Shown here one piece after another: positions 1 to 6,926 of a stretch of 18,338 nucleotides of DNA. This DNA comes from Chlorobiales bacterium. Lineage in GTDB: Bacteria; Bacteroidota; Chlorobiia; Chlorobiales; Chlorobiaceae. How positions within the stretch are numbered: position 1 is the stretch's first letter; every line of letters starts with the position of its first letter. The notes under the pieces are model-generated. The model was not told the origin of the DNA, ran no database searches, and saw nothing but the letters and a program-made list of their open reading frames with translations. The stretch spans positions 1 through 18,338 of the forward strand of contig JAKSDB010000351.1 in assembly GCA_022360415.1 (NCBI GenBank), given 5' to 3'. The position numbers and the translations under genes are program-made.

Positions 1-49
1 ATCATGCCTTAAAAAAGCTTGGAATTATCGCCATTATCCTGTCCTTTGG

Positions 50-78
50 TTGATATTCGTACTCTGCAGAATTAAACG
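50..78 (+). promoter_or_regulatory. possible sigma70-type promoter for mdh
   Basis: TTGATA (50-55) is followed after 17 bases by TAAACG (73-78). The -35 box is good but the -10 box is poor, and the implied transcript would start almost at the ATG at 88. No Shine-Dalgarno sequence precedes that ATG, so a nearly leaderless mRNA is conceivable. This rests on pattern matching only. Confidence 0.22.
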
Positions 79-87
79 TTACATGAT

Positions 88-1020
88 ATGAAAATTACCG
101 TTATTGGCGCCGGCCATGTAGGAGCAACTGCGGCTCACCGCATCGCAGAAAAACAACTCGCGAATACAGTAGTACTTCTCGATATTGTTGAAGGCATTCC
201 GCAGGGCAAGGCTCTCGACATGTACGAATCCGGCCCCATAGGCCTTTTTGACACCATGGTCCGCGGGACCAATGATTACAGTGATACCGCCGATTCCGAT
301 ATCATCCTCATCACTGCAGGGCTGGCCCGTAAACCCGGCATGTCACGCGAAGACCTGCTCATGAAAAATGCAACCATTGTCAAAGAGGTCACAGACCAGG
401 TTATGGAGTACTCCAAAAACCCTATTATCATGATGGTGTCGAACCCTCTCGACATCATGACCCATGTCGGATATGTCAGAAGCAAGCTGCCGAAAGAAAG
501 GGTACTTGGAATGGCTGGAGTTCTTGATTCCGCCCGTTTCAGATCATTCATTGCCGAAGAGCTGAATGTCTCCATGCAGGACATCAATGCCTTTGTCCTT
601 GGTGGACATGGTGACTCGATGGTACCTGTTGTCAAGTACACCAACGTCGCAGGAATTCCATTGACGGAGCTTATGTCCCGGGAAAAAATCGATCAGCTTG
701 TAGAGAGAACGCGGACAGGAGGAGCCGAAATCGTCAACTACCTCAAAAACGGCTCGGCTTATTACGCTCCGGCAGCATCCGCCGTCGAGATGATCGACGC
801 TATCGTTAACGACCGCAAACGCATTCTTCCCTGTTCCGCACTTCTTGAAGGACAATACGGCATCAACAATATCTTCATCGGCGCGCCTGTAAAACTTGGA
901 AAAAACGGCATCGAACAGATCCTGGAAATCAATCTTGACGCCCCTGAAATTGAAGCACTTCGAAAATCAGCATCAATCGTTGAAGAAAACTGCAATCTGC
1001 TCACTTCGCTGCTTGCCTGA
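88..1020 (+). CDS. mdh: malate dehydrogenase (LDH-like type)
   Basis: Cytoplasmic NAD-dependent oxidoreductase that interconverts malate and oxaloacetate. In green sulfur bacteria it serves the reductive TCA cycle. The 310-aa length is standard for the LDH-like malate dehydrogenases. Visible features are the Rossmann glycine motif GAGHVG at residues 7-12, Asp32 at the end of the second strand (NAD preference), and the active-site loop RKPGMSR at 81-87. In that loop Arg81 is the residue that selects dicarboxylic substrates over lactate, and Arg87 is the second substrate arginine. Asp147 and Arg150 lie in LDSAR, and the proton-acceptor His174 lies in GGHGD. The ATG at 88 is chosen because the glycine motif begins 6 residues later, as usual; the ATG at 83 is out of frame and stops at once. 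A strong terminator follows, so the gene is probably monocistronic or the last of its operon. Confidence 0.97.
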   Translation: MKITVIGAGHVGATAAHRIAEKQLANTVVLLDIVEGIPQGKALDMYESGPIGLFDTMVRGTNDYSDTADSDIILITAGLARKPGMSREDLLMKNATIVKEVTDQVMEYSKNPIIMMVSNPLDIMTHVGYVRSKLPKERVLGMAGVLDSARFRSFIAEELNVSMQDINAFVLGGHGDSMVPVVKYTNVAGIPLTELMSREKIDQLVERTRTGGAEIVNYLKNGSAYYAPAASAVEMIDAIVNDRKRILPCSALLEGQYGINNIFIGAPVKLGKNGIEQILEINLDAPEIEALRKSASIVEENCNLLTSLLA

Positions 1021-1057
1021 CCGATTGTGTCCTCGTTTTACATAAAAGAAAAAATAA

Positions 1058-1085
1058 AAAGCGCTCCGGTTGCCCGGAGCGCTTT
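1058..1085 (+). terminator. rho-independent terminator after mdh
   Basis: A perfect 12-bp stem (1058-1069 with 1074-1085) encloses the tetraloop TTGC. The core arms are AGCGCTCCGG and CCGGAGCGCT. It is followed by a T-rich stretch and preceded by an A-rich run, so it could also work on the opposite strand. It lies 38 bases after the mdh stop. Confidence 0.88.
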
Positions 1086-1384
1086 CTTTATGAACAGGTG
1101 TCCCCCATTACACCTGTTCTACCTCACGGGCGTGAGGCATTGCATACTTACTTACAAACTGTGTGCCAAAAAAAGAAAAAAAAGCAAACACATATTTTAA
1201 AACAGTTTAACAAAGAGTATCCGGACAGCGCTTCTTCAAATTCCCACAAAATCCATATCAGAATGATACTCCCTCTCATTCTGACATCGTGACCTCGAAA
1301 CGATACGTCATATTTTCGTCGTACATGCCGAACAAAACCGTATATTTCGAGCAGGTATCGTTTCACCAAACAACTCACAACCTC
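1086..1384. other. non-coding stretch before radC with four perfect or near-perfect inverted repeats
   Basis: This gap holds no convincing gene. It contains four inverted repeats. GAACAGGTGT (1092-1101) pairs with ACACCTGTTC (1110-1119). CCTCACG (1122-1128) pairs with CGTGAGG (1131-1137). TCAGAATGA (1258-1266) pairs with TCATTCTGA (1276-1284). GAAACGATAC (1297-1306) pairs with GTATCGTTTC (1355-1364), 48 bases apart. There is also an A-rich tract at about 1169-1195. The last two repeats would lie in the radC leader or overlap its promoter. The open frame running through 1289-1384 has no RadC-like content. Confidence 0.6.
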
Positions 1385-2056
1385 ATGAGAATTCACGACC
1401 TTGATCCTCATGATCGTCCAAGTGAACGCTTCTTACACTCGGGAGCATCGGCACTGAGCTCTGCCGAGCTTCTTGCGCTGATCCTTAAAACCGGAACCAG
1501 AGGGAAAAACATACTGGAGACCTGTAACGAGCTTATGGGCAATTACGGCCTGGAAAAACTTGCCGAACTTTCAATGGGGGAAATACAGGAAAATGAAGGA
1601 ATAGGACCAGCGAAGGCCATGCAGATAAAGGCAGTGTTTGAATTGCACAAACGGCTTCATTTCAGGCGTAATGCCAATAAAAAGGTACGCTCGGGGAAAG
1701 ATGTTTTTGAGTATATGAGCGGGAGAGTGCCGGATGAAAGCAAAGAGCACCTTTTTCTGCTTCACCTGAACACAAAAAACCAGATAATCAGACACGATCT
1801 TGTTTCGGTGGGAACACTGAACGCTTCACTGATCCATCCCAGAGAAATCTATAAATCAGCAATACGGGAAAGCGCCCATGCGATTATCCTGGTGCACAAC
1901 CATCCGTCGGGAGACGTCGAGCCGAGCAATGCCGACAAGCAGGTGACCTCGGTTCTGAAACAGGCGGGATCGATCATCCAGATCGAGCTTCTCGACCATG
2001 TAATAACCGGCACGGACACCTGGTTCAGCTTCAGGGAACACCTGCTGCTTGAGTAG
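1385..2056 (+). CDS. radC: RadC family JAB/MPN-domain protein
   Basis: Member of the RadC (UPF0758) family, predicted zinc-dependent JAB/MPN-fold proteins. The historical link to DNA repair is disputed and the biochemical role is unsettled. The 223-aa product is normal length. An N-terminal helix-hairpin-helix-like segment (about residues 60-80, EGIGPAKA at 71-78) precedes the JAB domain (about 100-223). The metal site is clear: Glu121, then HNHPSGD at 171-177 (His171, His173) and Asp184. The frame stays open 96 bases upstream, but family proteins begin at the equivalent of MRIHDLDP, and the extension carries half of a perfect inverted repeat, so the ATG at 1385 is preferred. No good ribosome-binding site is visible. 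It stands alone, convergent with the cold-shock gene. Confidence 0.93.
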   Translation: MRIHDLDPHDRPSERFLHSGASALSSAELLALILKTGTRGKNILETCNELMGNYGLEKLAELSMGEIQENEGIGPAKAMQIKAVFELHKRLHFRRNANKKVRSGKDVFEYMSGRVPDESKEHLFLLHLNTKNQIIRHDLVSVGTLNASLIHPREIYKSAIRESAHAIILVHNHPSGDVEPSNADKQVTSVLKQAGSIIQIELLDHVITGTDTWFSFREHLLLE

Positions 2057-2075
2057 GGTGACCGCAATGCTGAAT

Positions 2076-2108
2076 ACAACACAGCTGATGGTTTTCAGCA
2101 CATGTTGT
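2076..2108. terminator. probable bidirectional terminator between radC and the cold-shock gene
   Basis: ACAACA (2076-2081) pairs with TGTTGT (2103-2108), and GCTGA (2084-2088) pairs with TCAGC (2095-2099), with a small internal bulge and a 6-base loop. CTTTAAA follows on the plus strand. Two convergent genes flank it. A second short inverted repeat, AAGAGG (2114-2119) with CCTCTT (2131-2136), abuts the cold-shock stop codon. The T-runs are short, so strength is uncertain. Confidence 0.5.
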
Positions 2109-2134
2109 CTTTAAAGAGGGCGTTGTGTAACCTC

Positions 2135-2425
2135 TTACTGGCCCGAAACACTCTCACCAGGACGAACGAAATTCTGGGGCTGAGAGGAAGGCTGGGGGGC
2201 AACGTTTTCACCAGAACAGATTTCACAGACGTTTTTTGCCTGTAAACCTTTCTGAGTCTGATCAATTTCAAACTCTACTTCGGCATCCTGGTTCAACACC
2301 TTGAAACTCTGATCGGAGACAATGGCAGAAAAATGGACGAAAATATCTTCTCCTCCGTCCGGGTTGACAATAAAACCGTAACCTTTTTTGCCATCAAACC
2401 ACTTGACTTTGCTTTTCCTTTGCAT
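2135..2425 (-). CDS. cold-shock domain protein (CspA family) with C-terminal tail
   Basis: Single-stranded nucleic-acid-binding protein of the CspA family, acting as an RNA chaperone or transcription antiterminator. The 96-aa product carries a full cold-shock domain at residues 1-70. RNP1 is KGYGFI (14-19) and RNP2 is DIFVHF (27-32), preceded by the typical VKWFDGKKG entry. The family is normally 65-70 aa; here about 26 extra residues rich in Pro, Gln and Ser form a probably disordered tail. The frame is open 15 codons further upstream, but the family start is at the ATG at 2425. A plausible promoter at 2501-2529 implies an untranslated leader of about 70 bases, a common site of cold-shock control. 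It is convergent with radC and divergent from the pterin reductase gene. Confidence 0.95.
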   Translation of the reverse strand: MQRKSKVKWFDGKKGYGFIVNPDGGEDIFVHFSAIVSDQSFKVLNQDAEVEFEIDQTQKGLQAKNVCEICSGENVAPQPSSQPQNFVRPGESVSGQ

Positions 2426-2500
2426 GATCAAAACAGGGGCTTTATCCTTAAGAAGGAAATGCAGTTGCAAAACCGCATTTTGAGGGTAGCTTACGCAAGC

Positions 2501-2529
2501 AATATAAATTATTTATAAAGGTGCAACAA
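2501..2529 (-). promoter_or_regulatory. likely promoter of the cold-shock gene
   Basis: Read on the minus strand, TTGTTG (2529-2524) and TATATT (2506-2501) are separated by 17 bases. This gives a start near 2494 and a leader of about 70 bases. The spacer and -10 box include a perfect AT-only palindrome, TATAAAT-T-ATTTATA on the plus strand (2503-2517), which could aid melting or bind a dimeric regulator. Confidence 0.45.
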
Positions 2530-2533
2530 GATT

Positions 2534-2562
2534 TTGAACTTTTTTTTCGATGTAAATACAGC
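2534..2562 (+). promoter_or_regulatory. weak candidate promoter for the pterin reductase gene
   Basis: TTGAAC (2534-2539) is followed after 17 bases, mostly T, by TACAGC (2557-2562). It lies about 100 bases before the reductase ATG, in the divergent spacer shared with the cold-shock gene. The -10 match is poor. Confidence 0.25.
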
Positions 2563-2657
2563 ACCATTAAAAGCGCCTCAACAGCCCGAAAACCGGCTCG
2601 ACATCACATAATACACTTTCTGAAAACAACTTACACACCATAAACCCGCCAATAACC

Positions 2658-3389
2658 ATGCAGGATATCATCTTACTTACTGGTGCAGGAAAAGGCATCG
2701 GCAAAGCCATCGCTCTTGATTTTTCGCGTAAAGCGCAAAAAAATCCTTCTTTTAACCCGGTACTGATACTCTCTTCACGCACATACAGCGATATCGTCGC
2801 ATTGGCAGAAGAATGCGAGGCACTCGGCGCGAAAGCTGTTCCCATCGAGGCCGATATCGCCAGTCTTGACGACATAGACTGCCTTGTAGGGCAAACCCTT
2901 CAGGAGTTCGGCACTATCGACTGCCTTGTGAACAACGCTGGTGTTGGAAGGTTTAAAGATATCGGGGACATGACAGAGGAGGATTTTGACTATACGATGT
3001 CGGTAAACATGAAGGGCACTTTTTTCCTGACACAGAAAGTATTTCCCGTTATGGAACAAAAGCGTTCCGGCCACATCTTTTTCATTACTTCCATCGCTGC
3101 TGAAATTGCCTTTAAAAGCTCGTCTGTCTACTCGATGTCGAAATTCGGCCAGAAAGGACTTGTCGAAGCCCTCCGACTTTACGGAAGGGAGTGTAACGTC
3201 AAAATTACGAATGTCATGCCGGGGGCTGTGTATACACCGATGTGGGGTGAAGCGGCCAACGAACTCAAAGAGGTCATGATGATGCCCGAAGATATTGCCG
3301 GACCGGTTGTTGACGCATACCTCCAACCCCCTCGTACATCTGTCGAAGAGATCGTCCTCCGCCCGGTCGGCGGGGATATTAATAGCTGA
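2658..3389 (+). CDS. sepiapterin reductase-type short-chain dehydrogenase
   Basis: NADPH-dependent short-chain dehydrogenase. It resembles, from memory and along its whole length, the structurally characterised sepiapterin reductase of Chlorobaculum tepidum. That enzyme reduces the side-chain carbonyls of pterin intermediates and yields the L-threo isomer of tetrahydrobiopterin. Seen here in 243 aa: cofactor motif TGAGKGIG (8-15), Ser40-Arg41 placed to hold the NADPH 2'-phosphate, Asp66, NNAG (92-95), and the catalytic set Ser145, Tyr158 and Lys162 (YSMSK), then PG at 188-189. Shared stretches include DCLVNNAGVGRF, EEDFDYTM, KGTFFLTQ and YTPMWG. The product probably feeds the glycosylated pterins of green sulfur bacteria. 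It is a single gene with its own upstream spacer. The family call is certain; the substrate is inferred by recalled similarity. Confidence 0.88.
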   Translation: MQDIILLTGAGKGIGKAIALDFSRKAQKNPSFNPVLILSSRTYSDIVALAEECEALGAKAVPIEADIASLDDIDCLVGQTLQEFGTIDCLVNNAGVGRFKDIGDMTEEDFDYTMSVNMKGTFFLTQKVFPVMEQKRSGHIFFITSIAAEIAFKSSSVYSMSKFGQKGLVEALRLYGRECNVKITNVMPGAVYTPMWGEAANELKEVMMMPEDIAGPVVDAYLQPPRTSVEEIVLRPVGGDINS

Positions 3390-3393
3390 AAGA

Positions 3394-3425
3394 TGTTGAA
3401 CTGTTGAGTTGTTGAATCGTTGAGT
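3394..3425 (+). repeat. 8-bp tandem repeat, four units
   Basis: Four consecutive octamers run TGTTGAAC, TGTTGAGT, TGTTGAAT, CGTTGAGT, starting 4 bases after the reductase stop codon. The core TGTTGA(A/G)(C/T) is kept except for one base. Further on, GATCTTT (3457-3463) pairs with AAAGATC (3477-3483), a weak terminator candidate. Confidence 0.75.
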
Positions 3426-3571
3426 CGAAGAGAAGCAACCTTTTTTATCTGTATGAGATCTTTGGGGTAAAACAAAAAAGATCGTTAGTTTTTGGGCTTT
3501 TGTGTTTCGGCTTTTGAGCTTATCTTGGCGGAGACTATTTGTTTCATCGACCACAGCAAATCCTTAGAACG

Positions 3572-4027
3572 ATGGTTGTAAAAGAGCGTATCGACCAGGA
3601 CCTGAAAGATGCCATGAAAAGCGGCGACAGAAACAGGATCAACACCGTTCGGGCAATCAGGGCAGCGTTACTGGAAAAGGAAGTTTCAATGCGTGTTGGC
3701 GGCAAAGCCGAACTGAGCGAAGAACAGGAGCTCGAAGTTGTCATGAGCCTTGCGAAAAAGCGCAAGGACTCCATTCAGCAGTACAAGGATGCCGGAAGAA
3801 CCGATCTGGCCGACACCGAGCAGGAGGAACTTACCGTGATTGAAACCTATCTTCCCGCACAGATGTCCGAAGCAGAGGTAGAAGCGGCAGTGAAAGAAAT
3901 TATAGCCCAGGTTGGTGCAACCTCCATGAAAGACATGGGCAAGGTAATGGGGGCAGCCATGAAAAAGCTCAAAGGCAAAGCCGACGGGGGAAAGGTGCAG
4001 TCAATCGTCAAATCAGCCTTGTCGTAA
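3572..4027 (+). CDS. YqeY/GatB-like domain protein
   Basis: Small helical protein of the YqeY family, related to the tail domain of the GatB subunit of Asp/Glu-tRNA amidotransferase, which contacts tRNA. Its exact cellular role is not established. The product is 151 aa, the family's normal size. Signatures visible are DLKDAMKSGD near the N-terminus, the KKRKDSIQQYKDAGRTDLA block in the middle, ETYLPAQMSEAEV, and the C-terminal DMGKVMGAAMKKLKGKADG. The frame extends to a TTG at 3539, but the 11 added residues are not family-like, so the ATG at 3572 is chosen. The gene lies 85 bases before serS on the same strand. A hairpin lies between them, so co-transcription is possible but not certain. Confidence 0.93.
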   Translation: MVVKERIDQDLKDAMKSGDRNRINTVRAIRAALLEKEVSMRVGGKAELSEEQELEVVMSLAKKRKDSIQQYKDAGRTDLADTEQEELTVIETYLPAQMSEAEVEAAVKEIIAQVGATSMKDMGKVMGAAMKKLKGKADGGKVQSIVKSALS

Positions 4028-4030
4028 AAC

Positions 4031-4092
4031 CGTCACCTGCGGGCGCGCTTCCCGACGTAGGGGTTATCCGGCGCGCCCGGGACTCTCGTGAC
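4031..4092. repeat. GC-rich inverted repeat between the yqeY-like gene and serS
   Basis: CGGGCGCGC (4040-4048) pairs with GCGCGCCCG (4071-4079). An outer GTCAC (4032-4036) pairs with GTGAC (4088-4092). Only A-rich sequence follows, with no T-run, so it is a hairpin or repeat rather than a standard terminator. Confidence 0.6.
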
Positions 4093-4112
4093 AAAAAACT
4101 CTCCATTAAAAC

Positions 4113-5396
4113 ATGCTTGATATCAATTATATCCGCCAGAACCCGGTAGAAGTTGCCGAAATGCTCAAAAAACGCCGGCAGGAAGAGGATTGCGTCAGGC
4201 TCGATGAACTGCTGGAATGCGACCGGCAGCGAAGGGAGCTTGTCCAGAAGTCCGATAACCTGAAAGCATTGAGGAACAAGGTTTCAAAAGACATTGCCGT
4301 CATCAAAAGAACCGGTCAGGGCTCGGCTGAAGATCTCATCCGGGAGATGAAAGAGGTGGCGGACAGCATTGCAGGCATGAATGAAACTCTGGGCGAGCTC
4401 GGGAAAAAAATCGAGCTCATTCTGCTCTCTCTTCCCAACAAGCTTCATCCTGACGTTCCTGCCGGCAGTTCTGCAGAAGACAACACCATATACAAGGAAC
4501 CGGTTGACTTCGATCATGCGCTTGATTTTCCTTTGACGAACCACCTTGCCCTGGGAAACAAGCTGGGCATTCTTGACTTTGAACGGGGGGCAAAAATATC
4601 CGGCACGGGCTTCCCTGTCTATACCGGCAAAGGCGCACGCCTTGAACGCGCGCTCTTGAACTTCATGCTCGATTTCCATACCGAAAACCACGGCTATACC
4701 GAAATTTTCCCCCCTTTCCTGGTGAATGAAGATTCGCTTCGCGGCACAGGGCAGTGGCCCAAGTTCGCCGATCAGTCATACTATATGAACGAGGACAAAC
4801 TTTACGCGATTCCGACCGCAGAAGTTCCGGTAACCAACCTTCACCGCGATGAAATGCTCCGGGACGAACAGCTTCCGATCTCCTATGCTGCCTATTCCGC
4901 ATGTTTCCGCAGAGAAGCGGGGAGTTATGGAAAAGACACGCGAGGGTTCCTCAGGGTACACCAGTTTAACAAGGTTGAAATGGTAAAATTCACCCGTCCT
5001 GAAGAATCGTATGGTGCCCTCGAAGAGATTCTTCTAAACGCCGAAGCGATCCTCAAGGCACTCAGGATACCTTACCGCGTAATGCTTCTTTGCAGCGGCG
5101 ACATCAGCGCCAGCGCCGCGAAATGTTACGATATCGAGGTATGGTCACCTGCGGAAAACAAATACCTCGAAGCATCGAGCTGCTCCAATTTCGAGGATTA
5201 TCAGGCACGGCGGGCAAACATCCGATTCAAACCTGCCGGTTCGTCGAAACCGGCCTTTGTCCACACTTTGAACGGTTCGGGACTGGCAACCTCACGATTG
5301 ATGGTTTCACTGCTTGAAAACTACCAGACAGCAGAAGGAACCATTGTGGTTCCTGAAGTGCTGAGACAGTATACCGGGTTCGATCTGATCGGGTAG
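4113..5396 (+). CDS. serS: seryl-tRNA synthetase
   Basis: Class II aminoacyl-tRNA synthetase that charges tRNA-Ser, and tRNA-Sec where present, in the cytoplasm. The 427-aa product is full length. The N-terminal coiled-coil arm that contacts the tRNA variable loop spans about residues 28-105. The catalytic domain shows the serine-binding TAEVP (235-239), class II motif 2 with CFRREAGSYGKDTRG (264-278) and motif 3 with the invariant arginine in GSGLATSR (388-395), followed by LENYQ. The start is set by the conserved MLDINYIRQNP opening. The preceding hairpin-bearing gap could separate it from the YqeY-like gene. No T-box or other leader element is evident, as expected outside Firmicutes. Confidence 0.98.
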   Translation: MLDINYIRQNPVEVAEMLKKRRQEEDCVRLDELLECDRQRRELVQKSDNLKALRNKVSKDIAVIKRTGQGSAEDLIREMKEVADSIAGMNETLGELGKKIELILLSLPNKLHPDVPAGSSAEDNTIYKEPVDFDHALDFPLTNHLALGNKLGILDFERGAKISGTGFPVYTGKGARLERALLNFMLDFHTENHGYTEIFPPFLVNEDSLRGTGQWPKFADQSYYMNEDKLYAIPTAEVPVTNLHRDEMLRDEQLPISYAAYSACFRREAGSYGKDTRGFLRVHQFNKVEMVKFTRPEESYGALEEILLNAEAILKALRIPYRVMLLCSGDISASAAKCYDIEVWSPAENKYLEASSCSNFEDYQARRANIRFKPAGSSKPAFVHTLNGSGLATSRLMVSLLENYQTAEGTIVVPEVLRQYTGFDLIG

Positions 5397-5554
5397 AAGA
5401 AGGGCACCTCCGATTGATTGTCGCGAGCGGCCTGAAGTCTTTCACTGCAAAATCATCGAGCCTTATGAAATTCTTCACTCCCACATCAATTTTTTTCACA
5501 CACTGGGAATAGAAATGTATCTTTCTTGATTGTTGGTCGAATCGGAAACCTGAA
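5397..5554. other. intergenic gap between serS and the sulfotransferase gene
   Basis: This 158-base gap has no open frame of note, no tRNA-like fold and no clear terminator. A short GGA at about 5543, ten bases before the GTG at 5555, may serve as a weak ribosome-binding site. Confidence 0.5.
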
Positions 5555-6547
5555 GTGAATCGAACCGTGCACATTGAACAGATAATCCTCTCACACCTGT
5601 TAAAACCGGTCAGAGATGTAAGCCTTCATGCAAATCGTCTCCTCGATAACTATGACGAGGTCGTCTGGCTGATCGGAGACGGGCGCAGCGGTACAACCTG
5701 GGTATCCGACCTGCTCAATCATGACAGAAAGTACCGGGAAATGTTCGAGCCGTTTCATCCGCAACGCGTCGATGAGATGAGCTTTCTGGCACCCCACCAG
5801 TATGTCAGGCCTGATTTTTCTCACGATCAGCTCGAAAGCATTGCCGCCGATGTTTTCAGCGGAACCTTTACCCATCCCGTTGTTGATTCGGCCAACCACT
5901 CGCACCTCTACAGCGGACTGCTTATCAAAGATATTTTTGCCAATTTGTTTGCTTACTGGGCTTCCGTTCGGTTCCCGAACCTTAAAATCATTCTGCTGAT
6001 CAGAAATCCCTTTTCCGTAGCCCTTTCAAAAAGCAAAAAGAAAGAGTGGTTCTGGCTGACCGATCCGATGCTCCTGCTCAACCAGCAGCACCTATACGAG
6101 GATTACCTGCATCCTTTCGAGGACCTCATCAGGAAAACCAGCGCGAGCAACAATTACATTCTGCGCCAGATCCTCATCTGGGCAATCATCAACCACATAC
6201 CGCTCAAGCAGTTTTCACCGGGACAGATTCATGTCATGTTCTATGAAGAGATGTATGCCGACCCGGACAGCCAGGTATCCTCTGCATTCCGGTTTGTCAG
6301 GAACACCAAAGAAAACTGCCACGTCAAGCTCGACGAAGAGACCGTCAAGCGTCCGAGCAGGGTCGTCAGCAAGGAAAGCAGCCTTTTTCAGGGCAAATCC
6401 CCCGTCACCTCATGGAAAGATGAGCTTTCCCTCTGGCATGTCAACGCGGGCTTGAGCATTCTTAACGAGTTCGGTCTCGCTGAGCTGTACGACGACGACT
6501 CGATGCCCAACCGGAATGTACTGCATTCCATCCACGGAGCAGGATAG
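5555..6547 (+). CDS. PAPS-dependent sulfotransferase family protein
   Basis: Likely transfers a sulfuryl group from 3'-phosphoadenylyl sulfate to an unknown acceptor. The P-loop-like 5'-phosphosulfate loop is GDGRSGTTW (41-49), directly after a hydrophobic strand. The 3'-phosphate site is IILLIRNPFSVALSKSK (145-161), with Arg150 and Ser158 in the expected places. In this family the segment after the loop holds the acceptor pocket. The 330-aa length is normal and no signal peptide or membrane segment is visible. The start is a GTG at 5555; a second GTG six codons on is possible, and nothing conserved lies before the first strand. It stands alone, so the substrate cannot be inferred from neighbours; exopolysaccharide or lipid are typical for bacterial members. 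Confidence 0.85.
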   Translation: MNRTVHIEQIILSHLLKPVRDVSLHANRLLDNYDEVVWLIGDGRSGTTWVSDLLNHDRKYREMFEPFHPQRVDEMSFLAPHQYVRPDFSHDQLESIAADVFSGTFTHPVVDSANHSHLYSGLLIKDIFANLFAYWASVRFPNLKIILLIRNPFSVALSKSKKKEWFWLTDPMLLLNQQHLYEDYLHPFEDLIRKTSASNNYILRQILIWAIINHIPLKQFSPGQIHVMFYEEMYADPDSQVSSAFRFVRNTKENCHVKLDEETVKRPSRVVSKESSLFQGKSPVTSWKDELSLWHVNAGLSILNEFGLAELYDDDSMPNRNVLHSIHGAG

Positions 6548-6603
6548 AAAATCCTTTGCAGCTCTCAGTTCCCCGATATTACATCCATGAAATGACTGAA
6601 CCG

Positions 6604-6618
6604 GTCGCAATTTGCGAC
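6604..6618. repeat. perfect 15-bp palindrome
   Basis: GTCGCAA-T-TTGCGAC, 7-bp arms around one central base, 57 bases after the sulfotransferase stop. AACCG (6599-6603) and CGGTT (6626-6630) flank it and could lengthen a hairpin. It has the shape of a dimer operator, but no regulator gene lies beside it. Confidence 0.6.
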
Positions 6619-6633
6619 AAGCTTTCGGTTATT

Positions 6634-6661
6634 GTCATGAGTCCCGACATGCCGGGATGAC
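6634..6661. repeat. REP-like inverted repeat
   Basis: GTCAT (6634-6638) and CCCG (6643-6646) pair with CGGG (6653-6656) and ATGAC (6657-6661). One arm carries a 4-base insertion, and the loop is ACATGC. The GTCAT...CCCG / CGGG...ATGAC layout resembles common dispersed palindromic repeats. Confidence 0.55.
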
Positions 6662-6698
6662 CATCAGAAAATCCAGCAGGATCAGACAAACATGTGAC

Positions 6699-6834
6699 AC
6701 CTTGAAAAACCGTTACGAGCATTGCGAGGGCAAGGCGAACGGAGCCCAGAGGAACCGGAGTGTATACATAATACATGAGGATTCCGAGCACCGCTCAACG
6801 CAGCAATCGGATTGCGCAGCAGGTTTTTCAAGGT
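6699..6834. mobile_element. MITE-like non-autonomous element, about 136 bp
   Basis: The ends are perfect terminal inverted repeats: ACCTTGAAAAACC (6699-6711) and GGTTTTTCAAGGT (6822-6834), flanked by the trinucleotide GAC on both sides (6696-6698 and 6835-6837), a possible target duplication. Inside is a palindromic core, TGTAT-acata-ATACA (6761-6775), within a longer imperfect inverted repeat that begins GGAACCGGAG at 6751 and ends GAGGATTCC at 6785. No credible protein is encoded. I recall similar short repeats with a GGAACCGGAGTGTA core in other sulfur-oxidising and proteobacterial genomes, but could not check. Mobilisation by a transposase elsewhere is inference. Confidence 0.6.
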
Positions 6835-6926
6835 GACCTACAAAATGAAACCTTTTTACGTCCCCATGCATAGCAATAATGAAACGATGCTTTATTCAAC
6901 GAAAAAACCGTGAGCAGAAAAAAGAG

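Noticed and set aside
1098..1292. 64-codon plus-strand open frame between mdh and radC
   Set aside because: It spans two inverted repeats and a poly-Lys tract from an A-rich run, with no protein-like composition or start signal.
1289..1384. N-terminal extension of RadC
   Set aside because: It adds 32 residues unlike the family, contains both arms of a perfect inverted repeat, and family members begin at MRIHDLDP.
2775..3554. 259-codon minus-strand open frame opposite the pterin reductase gene
   Set aside because: It is antisense to a gene with full catalytic motifs; its composition is rich in Arg, His and Cys with no family resemblance.
5397..5554. tRNA or small RNA gene after serS
   Set aside because: No cloverleaf arms or T-loop sequence could be found and no strong hairpin with a T-run is present.
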